From Pelodera strongyloides (taxonomy: Eukaryota > Nematoda > Chromadorea > Rhabditida > Rhabditidae), in NCBI GenBank assembly GCA_036852015.1, contig JAANDG010000048.1, positions 306,001-370,000 on the forward strand: a stretch of 64,000 bases of DNA, written 5' to 3'. The position numbers were made by a program, and so were the translations under genes. The notes beneath the pieces are model-generated. The model did no database searches and had not been told where the DNA came from. It saw nothing but the letters and a program-made list of their open reading frames with translations. Every line of letters begins with the position of its first letter. Position 1 is the stretch's first letter. Positions 1 to 11,842 of the stretch are shown one piece after another.

Positions 1-610
1 TAAAACCCCGATTCAATCTATAAATTCAAGCGCCGATCACCTACTTAACCTGTTATCACCAAATTATCACAACTGTCCATCTATTGCTCGGATAGCGCAA
101 AGAACCCTGAGCAAGATACAAACAACACACGCACACACACTACAAACGATCAGACTACAACAGTTCCTTATCAACTTGTATCACCGATTGCGCGTGCAAA
201 ATAAGGAAATATTTTCACAAAATAGCGTTTTTCTGATTATTCTATGTATCCTTACCGCCATCTAACTTCAGTTTACAGTTTCTGTATCCAAACGTGGTTA
301 GCTGCGTTCAGCATCAGTTCCATAGAATTATCTACTATGTGGAAACTACATAAGTTGTTTTTGTTGAATACACTCTTTGATTATGTATCTCATATCTATC
401 TTTATTTGGCTTTGTGGTATTTCACCTGTCAATGCTAATAATAAAAATTTAAACCTATCGCCTATTGTCCACTTCTTGAAACATAGTTTTCGCGGTTTCC
501 AAGCGCCAAGTTGCATGAGTTCTCAGTTGCTTTCTCAGTTAATACATTCTATTGCATTGCTAAACTGTTTTATTACTATACATGTCTTGGCTTGACGTTT
601 CAACCTTTTT
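1..610. other. upstream spacer, no gene seen
   Basis: AT-rich sequence upstream of the ACAD10-like gene. I find no conserved protein, RNA gene or clear repeat. A short ACAC run lies near 127-140. The two short open frames here (62-72 codons) have no recognisable content. Confidence 0.6.
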
Positions 611-620
611 ATAAATTTAG
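611..620 (+). promoter_or_regulatory. candidate splice or trans-splice acceptor before ATG
   Basis: ATAAATTTAG lies 14 bases upstream of the ATG at 635. In nematodes an acceptor so close to a start codon is commonly an SL trans-splice site. It could equally be the 3' end of a 5'-UTR intron. Inference only. Confidence 0.4.
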
Positions 621-634
621 GAAATAAAGGTAAT

Positions 635-3600
635 ATGACAATAAAGGCGGTCATCTTCGACATGGGCGGCGTGCTCGTCCCGGCTCCGATGGATGTCTGG
701 CGAGGTTACTATTTTTTGAAATACACATAGCATAGGTCCATTTGATGACGGTTCACTGGTTTTCTTTTGCGGGCCACTCCATTTGGAGGCCTCTTCGTGA
801 CCACTTGGTGACCAAGTTTCATCGAAAACCATCATCAACCATCACTGGTCACCAACTGGTTTTTTTCGGTAAACAGCATTTGGTGACAGATCATCGATGG
901 TTTTTCCCTGGTTTTGGCAATTATTTCGTCTTCTTGTGACAACAACAATAAGGATAATAATCTATTAAATTAATATAATAATAATAATAAAAATTTCAGA
1001 AACAGAAATAACCAAGAACCTTCCCCACGGTTCCATTCTCAAAGTTTTGCTAAGTGAGGAGGTGACGGTAAGTTTTTCAATTAAAAAAGAATGCTTTTAG
1101 AAAATGAGAAACGAAACTGATTGTATGAAGAAAGAACGGTGTTTTTCATTGCTCTAACCAGTAAAATGGCCTGCATACTACATAAATCTTGACACTGCCT
1201 GAAATACAATTTTATGATTTCAATCATTCTCAATCACATAAATAAAGCAGATATAAATCAAAAATACCAGTTTTGTCGTATTTTTGGGGAAACAATACAA
1301 TTTCAAGTTAATTAAAATAGGCAGCGAGAGAGAGAGAGCGAGAGAGAGAGAATGGCAGACAGATAAAAAGTAAATAGTAAAGTATGCACGGACACATTTT
1401 TAGTCAAGAGTATAGTATGAAAAATGAATAGGTAACGGAAAAATATAAAAAAACCTTCAGAAGCACTTCAAATTGTTGGAAATTGGTGCTACGACAATCG
1501 AGGATTTCGAACCTCTTTTTACATACTACTATGATAAACAGGTAATAAAAGTTATTTATTTATTAACACGAAAAGAATATATCTCCCACTCTCTTTCTCT
1601 GTTGCCTATCGCTCTCCTTCCCTTTTTCATTCTTTCTCTTCTCTCTGAAACGTCGTTTACCTAAAAAACCATCTGGTGTTTGGTTCGTGACTGATTTTTG
1701 ACCATTTGGTGACCATGTGGCGGTTTTCGACGAAACTTGGTCACGAGTTGGTCACGAATTGGTCACCAAATGGGCAGGCCCCGGCAAAACCAGTGACCCG
1801 TCACCAAATGGGTTCACTCCTAAGCTAGCGCAATGTGCGCCGAAGAGATGCCCCTGACTTGGTTCGCATACTGTATTCGGTCAATTGCGGGAATTCGTTC
1901 CCAAATATCTGGGGGGCAAAATGGTAATGTTGCTTTATGTGATAAACACAATTACTAATTTCAGTTCAAAAGAGACTCCTCCGAACCACTCAGCCTTTTT
2001 GGTGGACCAGATTTCATCAACAGAATCCCACCAACACATCCCGAACTACTACAGGCAATTAAGGTCGGGATGAAAGTTCGAGTGTACTGTATCTATAATT
2101 AAGCTTATGCTTGGTGAGCCTTGTCACGCGGTCACGGCTTCCAATAAAAGTTTATGGGAGCGTTTTTTTGTTATTTTAGTAAAGCTCTTGCAAACAGTGA
2201 GTTACTAGGACAGTTCAGTAAGTTGACTGATGTAAACCAGATGTTAGAGATTACGCATATTGCGGTGATGCGAATAACTAAATGTTGAAGTTGGCTATAT
2301 CTTACAGGTTATTCGCGGTGCCGGTATTAAAACCGCTCTCCTCACGAACAACTTCTACATTGATAGGGCACGTCTTCTACCCACAGTGCCTTCGGAAATG
2401 AATGTGAGCGTTGTTTATTATTTAATTGTTTTTTGTACGGTAAGAACGAGTAACAACGAGTAGCGAGTATCTACCTGCCGTAAACTTTTGCTTTGTAAAA
2501 ATTACAATGCCTCCTGGCCCTAGCACGAAGACAGCGAGAAATTTGTCATCTGGAACTCGTCGCCTACTGCTCAGGACCTCTGCGGAACATATCATAAACG
2601 TTGAATCTGTATTTTCACCGTTGTATAAAGGTGCACGCTCTTGAAGCGTAAAACAAATTTTAAATTTAAAAAAAAATGCGAGCCTGCTACCTTTATGAAG
2701 TATTTAGCAATTTATTATTTAGAATCAACTCTTTGACGTCATAGTCGAATCGTGCCGTGTTGGATTACGAAAACCTGATCAGAAGATCTACAACTTGGTG
2801 CTTGGAAAGCTGAATGTATGTTTTGGTAATATATTGTCTCGCAGTTCAAGCACGCCGGCCTTCCCGGCTTCCCGCACCTGCTCGCAATCCAATACCTCAA
2901 TATTTCGATTCCTACCAAATTCCTATTGTTTGTCATAAAAAAAAACGACAATACATTTTTTAAGAAGCCAACAGTTAATCTAAACTCTTTTGAATGTGCC
3001 GCTAAAGTATCTAAGGTATTAGAAAATTAGAATAATTGCTTCACCGGCAGGGTTTGAAGTTTGAACCTCAGGTCCATCCCGATGAGGCAGCCTTTCTCGA
3101 CGACCTGGGACAGAACCTGAAGGGAGCGGCCGAACTGGGCATCAAGACTATCAAGGTTGGTGGATATATTGATTTAACATGCTTCTCCAGCTGCTTTCCG
3201 TTTGAATAACTAGGTGGTACCACTATGCGAAATGTAAGCCGGACAGCCCTCGTGACGAATGGGAAACAACAATTCTAAACCAACCACGTGCTTACAGGTC
3301 AATTCGTCTGCTCAAGCTGTGCAGGATCTTCAGAATCTGTTAAATACGCAGCTAAACGTGCCATCTGAGACCCGTGATGTTCTTGAGCGTAGGTTAAATC
3401 AATATCTTTTGCTGATTTGCGCTCTGCACAGAAGGAGCGCAGAGAGATAGACAGAGAGATAGCGAGGGAGTTACATGGGATGATAGGAGAAAGAGAAACA
3501 AAGGATGAGGTGCAGATAGATTACATATAATTTTACACATTTTAGGCGAACGGCTTGACGAAGGCAAAGTGAGAGCTTATCTTCAGTCTCTCAATGTGCC

Positions 3601-6600
3601 GCCTGGTGAGCTTGTCATCAGGTTTGTACAGTACTTATAGAACTTGCAGTAAATCTTTGAGAACTTACAGTAGTAAGTCACAAAGTTGACCAAGCAGCTG
3701 AGGTCCAAAATCTTTCGGATTTCTTTTGAACTTTGGAACCTCGGTCACGAAGCCGACCATGCCGGTTGCTAACGGTACTGGCCTATGGACTTTTATTGCG
3801 TGATCAAATATTACAAAATACGAAAATTTAGAAAATTCAACCACGGTCAGAGCAACCCAACTTACTACATCAGACAGGGTCACTGTGAATTTGTGTTGAG
3901 AAAGAAACCGGTGAGATTTTGCTCATTGTTGTAATTATCTCTCTAATTACCTTTCAATAACTTAGCAATCAACCTATATATATCCCGTTGTTGTACAGTT
4001 TGTGAGTGATCTTTCTCTCAAGGCCGGCAAGCTTCTCCCTAAGGCCCATCAAGTGGATCGGGAGTTTCGTGTCCTAAAAGCCCTACAAGGACATGTCCCA
4101 GTTCCACGCGTCATCGACTACAGAGAAGAGTGAGATCATTATGTAAAATCAATAAATGTAAATTGAAACAAAAACAATAGCAAATAATTGTTTAAAATAA
4201 CAGGAAATTATAGTAGTTTACCTTCGCGAACACTTGTTTTCGTAGACCGCCGATGGCGACGACTATTATGTACTGAGTGAGTACACTAATGGAGCGACGA
4301 AGTGCCATTATTAGCTAATTTAGGCTGAAACATACAGTATCCCCAAATTCCAGGATTGTAACCTCGGTGTTCCATGTTGTAAGCTAGACTAACTAAGTCG
4401 TAAGCTACATCGATCGACAACGTATATCTATAAATTGCAAATGATATTTATAAATTACAGTATCCTCGGTGAGCCATTCTATCTCATGGAATACGTGAGT
4501 GGCCGGGTATTCACCGATCCAACGTTGCCCGGACTTCCACGAGAGAGAAGAGCCAAGATTTACGAAGAGGCAATTAAAGTACACGTTTTTTTAATCTTTT
4601 ATTTTGTTGCCTATTTTTTTCAATTACCTTGTGAACGGATATTGAAATTCTGCCGGGCTATTTCTTATCTCTTATTTTGATCTCCTATCCCATAAAGCTG
4701 TGGTCATCGTACTGATGAGACCCAACTACAGCAAAATCCTCGTATACGATCAGGGTCGAAACGGGGTTGTTATCATGTTAAAGAACATCATACACTTTAT
4801 CTCTCAATACTCTCATTTATACTTTTCCTTATATTACTGTAACTCTATTTACTTCTTTTTTAAATTATAGGTTCTGGCGAAGATCCACGGCGTCAACTAT
4901 GAAGCCGTTGGCCTGAACGACTACGGGAGCAAATGTGGGACTTCTTCTTTCTTTCCTTATTTTTTTGCGGTTTTCAAATCAATAAATCAATCGTTTTCGA
5001 TTTAAACAAGGAGTTTATTCGATGTAAATTATTCAGCCGGTTACATGGAGCGTAACCTCAAACGTTGGACGGGCAATTATCAAATGGCACAAAGCGAGAG
5101 AGTGGACGAAATGGAGAAACTTAGAGAGTATTTGGAGAAGGAATTACCTAGAAATGGTGCTACTACGCTTGTCCATGGAGACTTCAGGTAGAGTGTTTAG
5201 TCGACTTAGGTTTCTCGGTTTCTAAAAATCAAAACTCGCGTCGCTTGAGGCAAAACTTGGGCCAGGTTTTATTGTGTAAAAGGCGAAGGAACCTAATGTT
5301 TACTACTGTGAAGGTGAAGTATATGTACAATGTGTTGCTGCGCTTGGCTAACCACTAAAAAAAATTACAACTAACGTGCCCATATCCCGAGCGAAGCGAG
5401 ATAAGTACGGGGTTGACACGGCTTGTAGGATATCATGAAGATCCGGTCCGGCTGTCGCATGCCTGCCGACCCCGCATGCTTTCGGCGCTCGGTTGATTTT
5501 CTGGGCTAATGGGCTACCACTAAATCACCTGGGCGTAGGCTCACTTACTGATCTTCAACTTTCAAGTTCTAATTCAGAATCGACAATCTGATGTTTCACC
5601 CGACCGAGGATCGTGTTATTGCCGTGTTAGACTGGGAGACGTCGACCATAGGAGACCCATTGGCGGATCTTGCAACCTTCTTGTTCCAGCACTACATTCC
5701 GAGCAAGACAAAGGTGATCTTCTTACGGTAGATCTTTCCATCCTTTAGGGCCAGTCCGAGAGCATAGGAACGAATCCGGTAATTATAATTTAAGCTGTCA
5801 TGGTAAATTTTCCCTGTAACAATATTTGAACGAGCGTCGGCAATTCCTCTACTTATTAATCTTACTTAATTAATACTTAATTAATCTTACTTAGCGTCGG
5901 CTAATTAGCCACACCTTTCACAGTTAGATCATTTATTTGTTTTCTTTCTTCGTTTTTTTAATTCATCTCATCCTTGTCAGTTCAGCTCCTCCCTGGCATT
6001 GGACACTTGAGTGAGGCCCAACTGAAACAATATGGCATACCCAGCGTGGAGGAATCTATTCAGATATACTGCGGGGTAGGCGCAGATTTCTTATTTCTTC
6101 AGACTTCTTAGTAAGAACTTGTTGGGGAAACCATTTAAAAAAAATACACTTTACAGGCTTTTGGTCGAGAGCTACTCACTCCTAAACAGTGGATCCCATA
6201 TGTTGCATTTGTTTCCTACCGAATGGCTGCGATTTTACAGGGCAATTCACATTTCCATTTTTTGCTCTATTTCTCAATCACGTCAATCAGTTCGCTAAGG
6301 TTATTTGGACGGACAGGCTCACGAGAAAACCAGCATGTGAAAATTACAGTCTGCGACTGTAATTGTATAATCAAAAAGAAAAATACATATACTAATAGTT
6401 AATTAATAAAAAATATTAGATATTATTAAAACTAAACGTGAAGAAAATCCAACATTTCAATTATTTACATTAATAAATTCTTTTCCATTCCATCAAGACA
6501 TCAGTGATGGGAACACGTACAATACTTGTTTTATTCAGGTGTGTACATGCGGTCCGTAATGAAAAACGCTTCATCTTCTCTTGCACCTTCTGATATTGCC

Positions 6601-9600
6601 CCCGTGCCCAGGCTGATTGCACAAATGGCCCTGAATGTTATAAGGCAAACCGAGGCGGCCGCTGGATACGGTAACATATATTGAACCGTTGATTACTATA
6701 CTAATATACATGCATTTTAATATATGGTGCTAATGACTCGATCCCATATACAAATGTAGCTCTTGATGCGCCTGACAGTGGAAACCGGATGCTACTATGT
6801 ACAAATTGATTAGCGTTTCCATAATGTTACTACTGCCACCGGCATTGGTACCTTATTATTTTGTGAGTTCAGGAAAGCTAACTGTTCTGCCGTCTTCAAT
6901 GTCGGAAAAGGCCCAAAAGCTGTATAAGATTGTTGAGAGCATCGTTCAAGAGGTAGAGATTCTTTTAGAGTCAACTTATTGAATCGATGTGACAAGGAAG
7001 ACCATTAGAGTAAGGCATTTGTGGAATGAGAGAGATAGAGGATTTTATGAGTTTGTGTTTGTGTTTTTGTTCTTTGTAGTTTGGTCCCTTGTGAGTATAC
7101 TGCGTTGTGCAGCGTGGTATCTTAGTGGTCACCTTTTGAGATGTGTTAATTACATATCCTCAGTAAACCTTTATAATATGCACGAGACAAGTTCAGATTG
7201 AATACTTTTTTTATTTTCAGGACGTCATTCCTCTGGAGCCTGAGCTGATGAAATATTACGAGGGACCAAGCAAGTGGTCGAGACATCCGAAACTTGAAAA
7301 ACTTAAGGTAGGTTCAAAGTACAAAGTACAACCCATTACATCAACCGAAGATGGTGCGCGGATCTTACAGTAGTAGGATAGTAGTAGGATGGCTTGATGG
7401 TGTAGTATGATTTTTTTTCATATCTTTAAAAGATGGCAGCTTCATAGTTGACGCGACTACCCGGTAATCATACAGTATTCTTAAAAAAACCAAGACAAAA
7501 TATCTCTTCATTTAAGGAGAAGGCCAAGTCTTTGGGAGCATGGAATCTCTTCATTTCCAGGCATATTGATCCAGAAGGCAAGTTTGCAAATACTTTTTGG
7601 TTTGGAAATAATTAAAGAGAAATACCGGCCGGCTTTTGAAACGCATCGCGGACATCTGAATTCTTACTTATTTATGCTCATTTGCTCGAATTTACATTGA
7701 TTTATTTTTCTAATTTATGTTGATTTGCATAAGCTGCATAAGAATGCTGGTGCACACGATGTGTTTCAAAAACCGGCCGGTATTTCGCGTTAACACGCTT
7801 ATGTTGAGTCCGAAAACTTGTTGTGATTTACTAGGCTCCACACAGCTATCGTTCATGTATACTTACTACGTGCTATTGAGATTCGTACTTACTTAGATAT
7901 ATGGTTTGTGCAGGAGCTTGTCGAACCTATATGATTTTTTTCAGGTAAATACGGAGTAGGTCTCACAAACGTCGAGTACGCGCACATTTGCGAAATCATG
8001 GGAAGGAGTGTTTTTGCTCCAGAGGTATTGTAATTTCTTTAGAGATACTGTAAATGCCTCAGTGGTACTCTGGTTATCTCCAGGTCACCAATCATACAGT
8101 AATTGCCAGAGGCACGCTGATGACTCTAAACATTTAGGTGTTCAATTGCCAAGCACCCGACACCGGTAATATGGAAGTTCTGATCAAATACGGTAGTGAA
8201 GAACAGAAGAAGAAATGGTTGGAGGTCTGTCGTTTTAGTAACTCTCATGCAAAAAACTCAGTAAAACGGAATAATTGCCCATAGCACAAAATAACTAACT
8301 ATTGTCGGTCACCAAACGGTTTTTCTCACTCATTGTTGTATATCCTTTCTACAATTATTTTTTTTTTTTTTTTTGAAATTGACCCGAATATAAAACTAAA
8401 CCTGCTACCAAAAAGATGTAGATTAAGGCGAGGAGAAACATTGCGCTATTCATTTCACCAAACTGGCTGCCAGAAAAACAGACAATAAACAAATAAACGT
8501 TTTTTTGAAACGTATGACGCACACCTGCATTCCAATATTCCTATGAATTTATGCTAAGTGAGCTCGATTTTTTTAAGTGCAGTTATCCAAAGTCCGTTTC
8601 TAAAACCGGCTGTTATACCGATTTAAAACGCGGAAACAATGTTGTTTGAAACGGAGTGTATTGCTTGCACTTTTTTAAAGCGTCTGTTTAGCCTCTTCTG
8701 GAAGGCCGGATAAAGTCGTGCTTTGCAATGACGGAGCCAGACGTGGCCAGCTCTGATGCCACCAATATACAAGTAAGTCATACTGTATACTTGTTGTGGC
8801 GCAGTGGTAAACTAGAAATCTCCCGAGAGAAACGTCGAAATTTCGAGTTCGCCGACCCTCAGGCGTTGAATGTTCTAATAAAAAAAAACATACATCCCAA
8901 TGTTGCATGCCCTGCATATTGAATCTTGCTATTTGCCGATATCCGCATGCATAGTTGAAATTTGCTCCATTGACACTGGCGTGTAAGCCAGGGTTTCAGT
9001 AAACGCGTCTATCTGTATATTTTTGTGGAAAACAGAATCGCGCAGTAATTCTAATTTTAATGACAATCTTAAAACTAATAAAAAATTACGCCCTCACAGA
9101 CTACAGACAACGACATTGCTGATTTGTATGTGTTATACTTGGATCTCATTTGTCGAGCCAGTGAAGCTTCTTATTCAGTTGTCTGACTCTTTAAAGCGAA
9201 ATACCGGCCGGTTTTTGACTTCATATGCATATGTAATGTTTGCAGGGCTCAATAGTGAACACGGGCACCGAATACGTAATAAATGCTCGTAAATGGTTTA
9301 CTTCTAATGCTGGACATCCCGACTGTGAGATTTGCGTCTTCATGGGGCAAGTGGCCGGACAGAGCAGGGTGAGTTCATAATCAATCGATATCATTAATCA
9401 AGTGTTATATCAATGTCATATTCTAAAGCGGTGCGACACGCGCTTTGTTAAACATAGCGTCGACGACTGCATTTCCATGTGCCACTCTGGGCACATCCGT
9501 CACATAATGACACACCAATGACACACGTTGTCCAGTATATGTTTCACAAACCACGTGCCATTCTGCTTTAAATTATCATTTATAGCGTTCCCGTCTAACG

Positions 9601-11600
9601 CAACAGTCCATGGTTTTGGTTCCCATGAAGAGTGTTGGAGTGAAACATGTCAGAAATCTACACGTTTTTGGCGCTCAGGATGCTCCAGGTACTGTATGCT
9701 CCTCTATATCTTTGTCCTCTCTCTTTCTGTATGTGTCCCTCTATAATATGTCTCCTTCTCTCTCTCTCTCTCTCTCACTCTCTCGCTCTCTCTCTCTCTT
9801 TCATCTATCTCTCGCTATCTATGTTCTCTTTTCCGGAATTCTGTAGCTTCAGACACTTCTAAACTTGCAAATTCTAGCTGGTCACTCTGAACTTGTCTTC
9901 GAAAATGTCGTCGTCCCATTGGAAAATATGCTCCTTGGTGAGGGGCGGGGATTTGAAATCGCTCAAGGTAGGCAATTTATTTTTAAAGTTCCAGTCACCC
10001 AGGTCAAATGGACGTCCCAAGCTCGTCTATTATGTCGTCTATTTGAGTGACATAATATTTCCTTATCATCTGATAACAGTGGTACTCAATCTCACAACAA
10101 AAGATAGGTCACCTCAAAACGACGAATAGTAATAAAATTGACACGACCTGGCTGAACAGTTTGCCGGCGAGTAACTCTGCGAGTTAGGTGTAAAGAAATG
10201 CGGTTTTCACAGTAATATTTCTGAAATTCCGGGCATTCTTTACAAGAAAATAGAGGAAAACTTTTTTCTCGTGGGCCACACAAGTAGCCCTGATGGTGTA
10301 CTGTAAATTCCCCGTAAGAAGTAATAGCATTCATTTGAACATTCTAAAATTAGGTCGGCTGGGCCCAGGACGCATTCATCATGCGATGCGGTTGGTTGGC
10401 GGCGCCGAAAGGGCGCTCGACATCATGAAGGAGAGGGTGAGTGCTGATGCTGAGGGTGAGGATATTGGAGAATGGCCATAGTTGAGTGCCAAGATGACAG
10501 ACTGGGGGAATTGGGACGCAAGTTCGACCCCCGGCAACACAAGCAGTCCTAGTACCTAATGTCGTAGGCAGTGTTTCGAAAGTCCACGAGAGTGGCCGAC
10601 AATGAGAGCCTCCCGGTTGGGAGAATTTTTTTCGCTGGTACGTGTAAGTCAACTCTTTCTGACTGGGAGGCTGGGAACATACTCCCAGCGTTGGTGCATA
10701 AGGTCACAGAAGATCGATATTTTACATCTTAAGGTTCAAAAGCGTGTCGCTTTCGGAAAGCCGTTGTCCAGTTTCGGGCGAATTCGCGAAGACATCGCTC
10801 GGTCTCGGATTGAAATCGAACAAGCACGTCTTCTGGTGCTCAAAGCCGCGCACTCGATTGATACCACTGGATCGAAGGTTGGAAACAAAACTTATTTTCA
10901 TTTTCATTTTCATTTTTCAGATTCATCATTACTTTACTTGGCAAGTTTTTACGTGGAAATCTATACTCACATGCATACCTTACAATTATGCAATTATGCT
11001 TTCTGATACCATATCTCTTTTCTTACTTCATATCTTGCAATTAGTAACAAATAAGACTACCTTCGTAGTTTCCATCATTATAAGTGTGTTCTAACAAGCT
11101 TATAGATTATATACGTTCACGTAATATTGTTGATATGGGACATAAGCTTATCACCACTGGCAGCATCAACCATTACCTTCTAGGGTGCCAAGGCCGAGAT
11201 CGCAATGATCAAGGTGATCGCTCCAAATATGTGTCTCGCAGTGGTCGACAGGGCTATTCAGGCAATGGGAGGCAAGGGACTCACTGAGGATACACCTTTG
11301 AGCGGTTAGCCTTTCAGCTTTCATGTAATTTTTTTAAGGATGTACATTCAAAAATAGCTCCAATAGCTCTCCCTAATACTCCACGTCGATTTGGCTGCTG
11401 GTGCTATATTCCTTGGGCAATTATTTTACAGTACGTATCCAATATGTCCAGTGCAACATCTCAGAAATTAGAAACATTAGTGTTTAAACGCTACTTATTC
11501 AGCCATTTTCATCTCGGCCCGTTCGCTGCGACTGGCTGACGGCCCCGACGCCGTACACCTCGAGACCGTCTACAAGGAGGAAATGCAGAGCAAACTATAG
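635..11600 (+). CDS. ACAD10: ACAD10-type HAD-APH-acyl-CoA dehydrogenase
   Basis: Three-domain fusion of 985 aa, close to the roughly 1060 aa of vertebrate ACAD10. Residues 1-230 are a HAD-like domain: DMGGV (9-13, nucleophile Asp9), TNN (119-121), RKPD (154-157), FLDD (184-187). Residues 235-510 are an aminoglycoside-phosphotransferase-like kinase with HGQSNPTY, the Brenner motif HGDFRIDN (429-436) and DWE (451-453). Residues 600-985 are an FAD acyl-CoA dehydrogenase with CFAMTEP (722-728) and [10 protein letters not shown]. The last residues are SKL, a PTS1 signal, so a peroxisomal beta-oxidation role is inferred; ACAD10/11 enzymes act on 4-hydroxy acyl-CoAs. Exons: 635-704, 1000-1067, 1461-1541, 1965-2063, 2308-2403, 2723-2815, 3051-3155, 3298-3388, 3546-3621, 3832-3910, 4023-4129, 4461-4578, 4871-4934, 5037-5187, 5578-5713, 5986-6075, 6157-6241, 6539-6670, 6873-6952, 7221-7307, 7517-7577, 7945-8024, 8138-8224, 8692-8772, 9246-9368, 9607-9688, 9878-9967, 10354-10436, 10734-10877, 11184-11304, 11503-11600. 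Frame is continuous throughout. Two introns start with GC (6242, 7578). The donor at 2063 (GTCGGG) is weak. Confidence 0.93.
742..935. repeat. TGGTGACC inverted-repeat element, copy 1
   Basis: Intron 1 of the ACAD10-like gene holds a diverged palindromic element built from TTGGTGACC / GGTCACCAA units around a core reading CAAGTTTCATCGAAAACC. It matches 1676-1817 in reverse orientation. Probably a non-autonomous DNA transposon remnant (MITE). Confidence 0.55.
1324..1351. repeat. (GA)n microsatellite
   Basis: Imperfect GA dinucleotide run in intron 2 of the ACAD10-like gene. Confidence 0.9.
1676..1817. repeat. TGGTGACC inverted-repeat element, copy 2
   Basis: Intron 3. Contains GACCATTTGGTGACC on one side and GGTCACCAAATGGG on the other, so it folds on itself. 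The core TTTTCGACGAAACTTGG is the reverse complement of the core in copy 1 at 742-935. Confidence 0.6.
7612..7793. mobile_element. CCGGCCGG MITE, full copy
   Basis: A 182-bp element in intron 21 of the ACAD10-like gene. The left end reads TTAAAGAGAAATACCGGCC, the right end CCGGCCGGTATTTCGC and then GTTAA, giving near-perfect terminal inverted repeats of about 35 bp that include TTTGAAACGCAT. There is no coding capacity. Related copies lie at 9190, 31221, 53208 and 57764. Family assignment is unknown to me. Confidence 0.8.
8495..8645. repeat. degenerate CCGGCCGG MITE
   Basis: Intron 23. Shares TTTTTTTGAAACGTATGACG and, about 100 bp further, TTTCTAAAACCGGCTGTTAT with the full copies at 7612 and 31221, but both ends are mutated. 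Confidence 0.45.
9190..9217. repeat. solo end of CCGGCCGG MITE
   Basis: Only the left terminal repeat (TTTAAAGCGAAATACCGG and following GCCGG) is present in intron 24. No matching right end is seen before exon 25. Confidence 0.6.
9751..9801. repeat. (CT)n microsatellite
   Basis: CT run with a few interruptions in intron 26, between exons 26 and 27 of the ACAD10-like gene. Confidence 0.9.
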
Positions 11601-11842
11601 AGAAAACGGCCTCCTTAAATTTTACTCGTTTGCCTGTACTGCTTGTCTTCGTCACGTATTTAATAAGCACTATTTATTTATGAAGTTCGTCTTTGATAAA
11701 GTCCCAGACATACATACTACGTGGTCTACACGTGTAATTTATCCAGGGCGAACAAAGAAACCATTTTATTTCATGCAAACCCACTACTGTTAGTTCTCAA
11801 AACAAAACGACAACAGTGGGAGAAAATGTTTGAGAAAAAAAA

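Noticed and set aside
1840..1925. Possible extra exon between exons 3 and 4 of the ACAD10-like gene
   Set aside because: No acceptor gives an open frame compatible with exon 4; a stop lies in the only matching frame.
2845..2935. Coding-like GC-rich stretch after TCTCGCAG in an ACAD10-like intron
   Set aside because: Its translation ([13 protein letters not shown]) does not match the family, and skipping it joins KLN to GLKFEP exactly as expected.
5380..5470. CGAGCGAAGCGAG motif and GC-rich text in an ACAD10-like intron, hinting at bacterial DNA
   Set aside because: No coding or RNA feature; a short intronic GC-rich patch is the simpler reading.
8786..8860. tRNA-like stretch with TGGCGCAGTGG (A box) and TTTCGAGTTCG
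   Set aside because: The A box is good but the B box does not match GGTTCGANTCC and I cannot form an acceptor stem; at most a tRNA-derived remnant.
10500..10545. AAGTTCGACCCCCGG, a B-box-like motif
   Set aside because: No A box or cloverleaf upstream; it lies in an intron with an unrelated inverted repeat.
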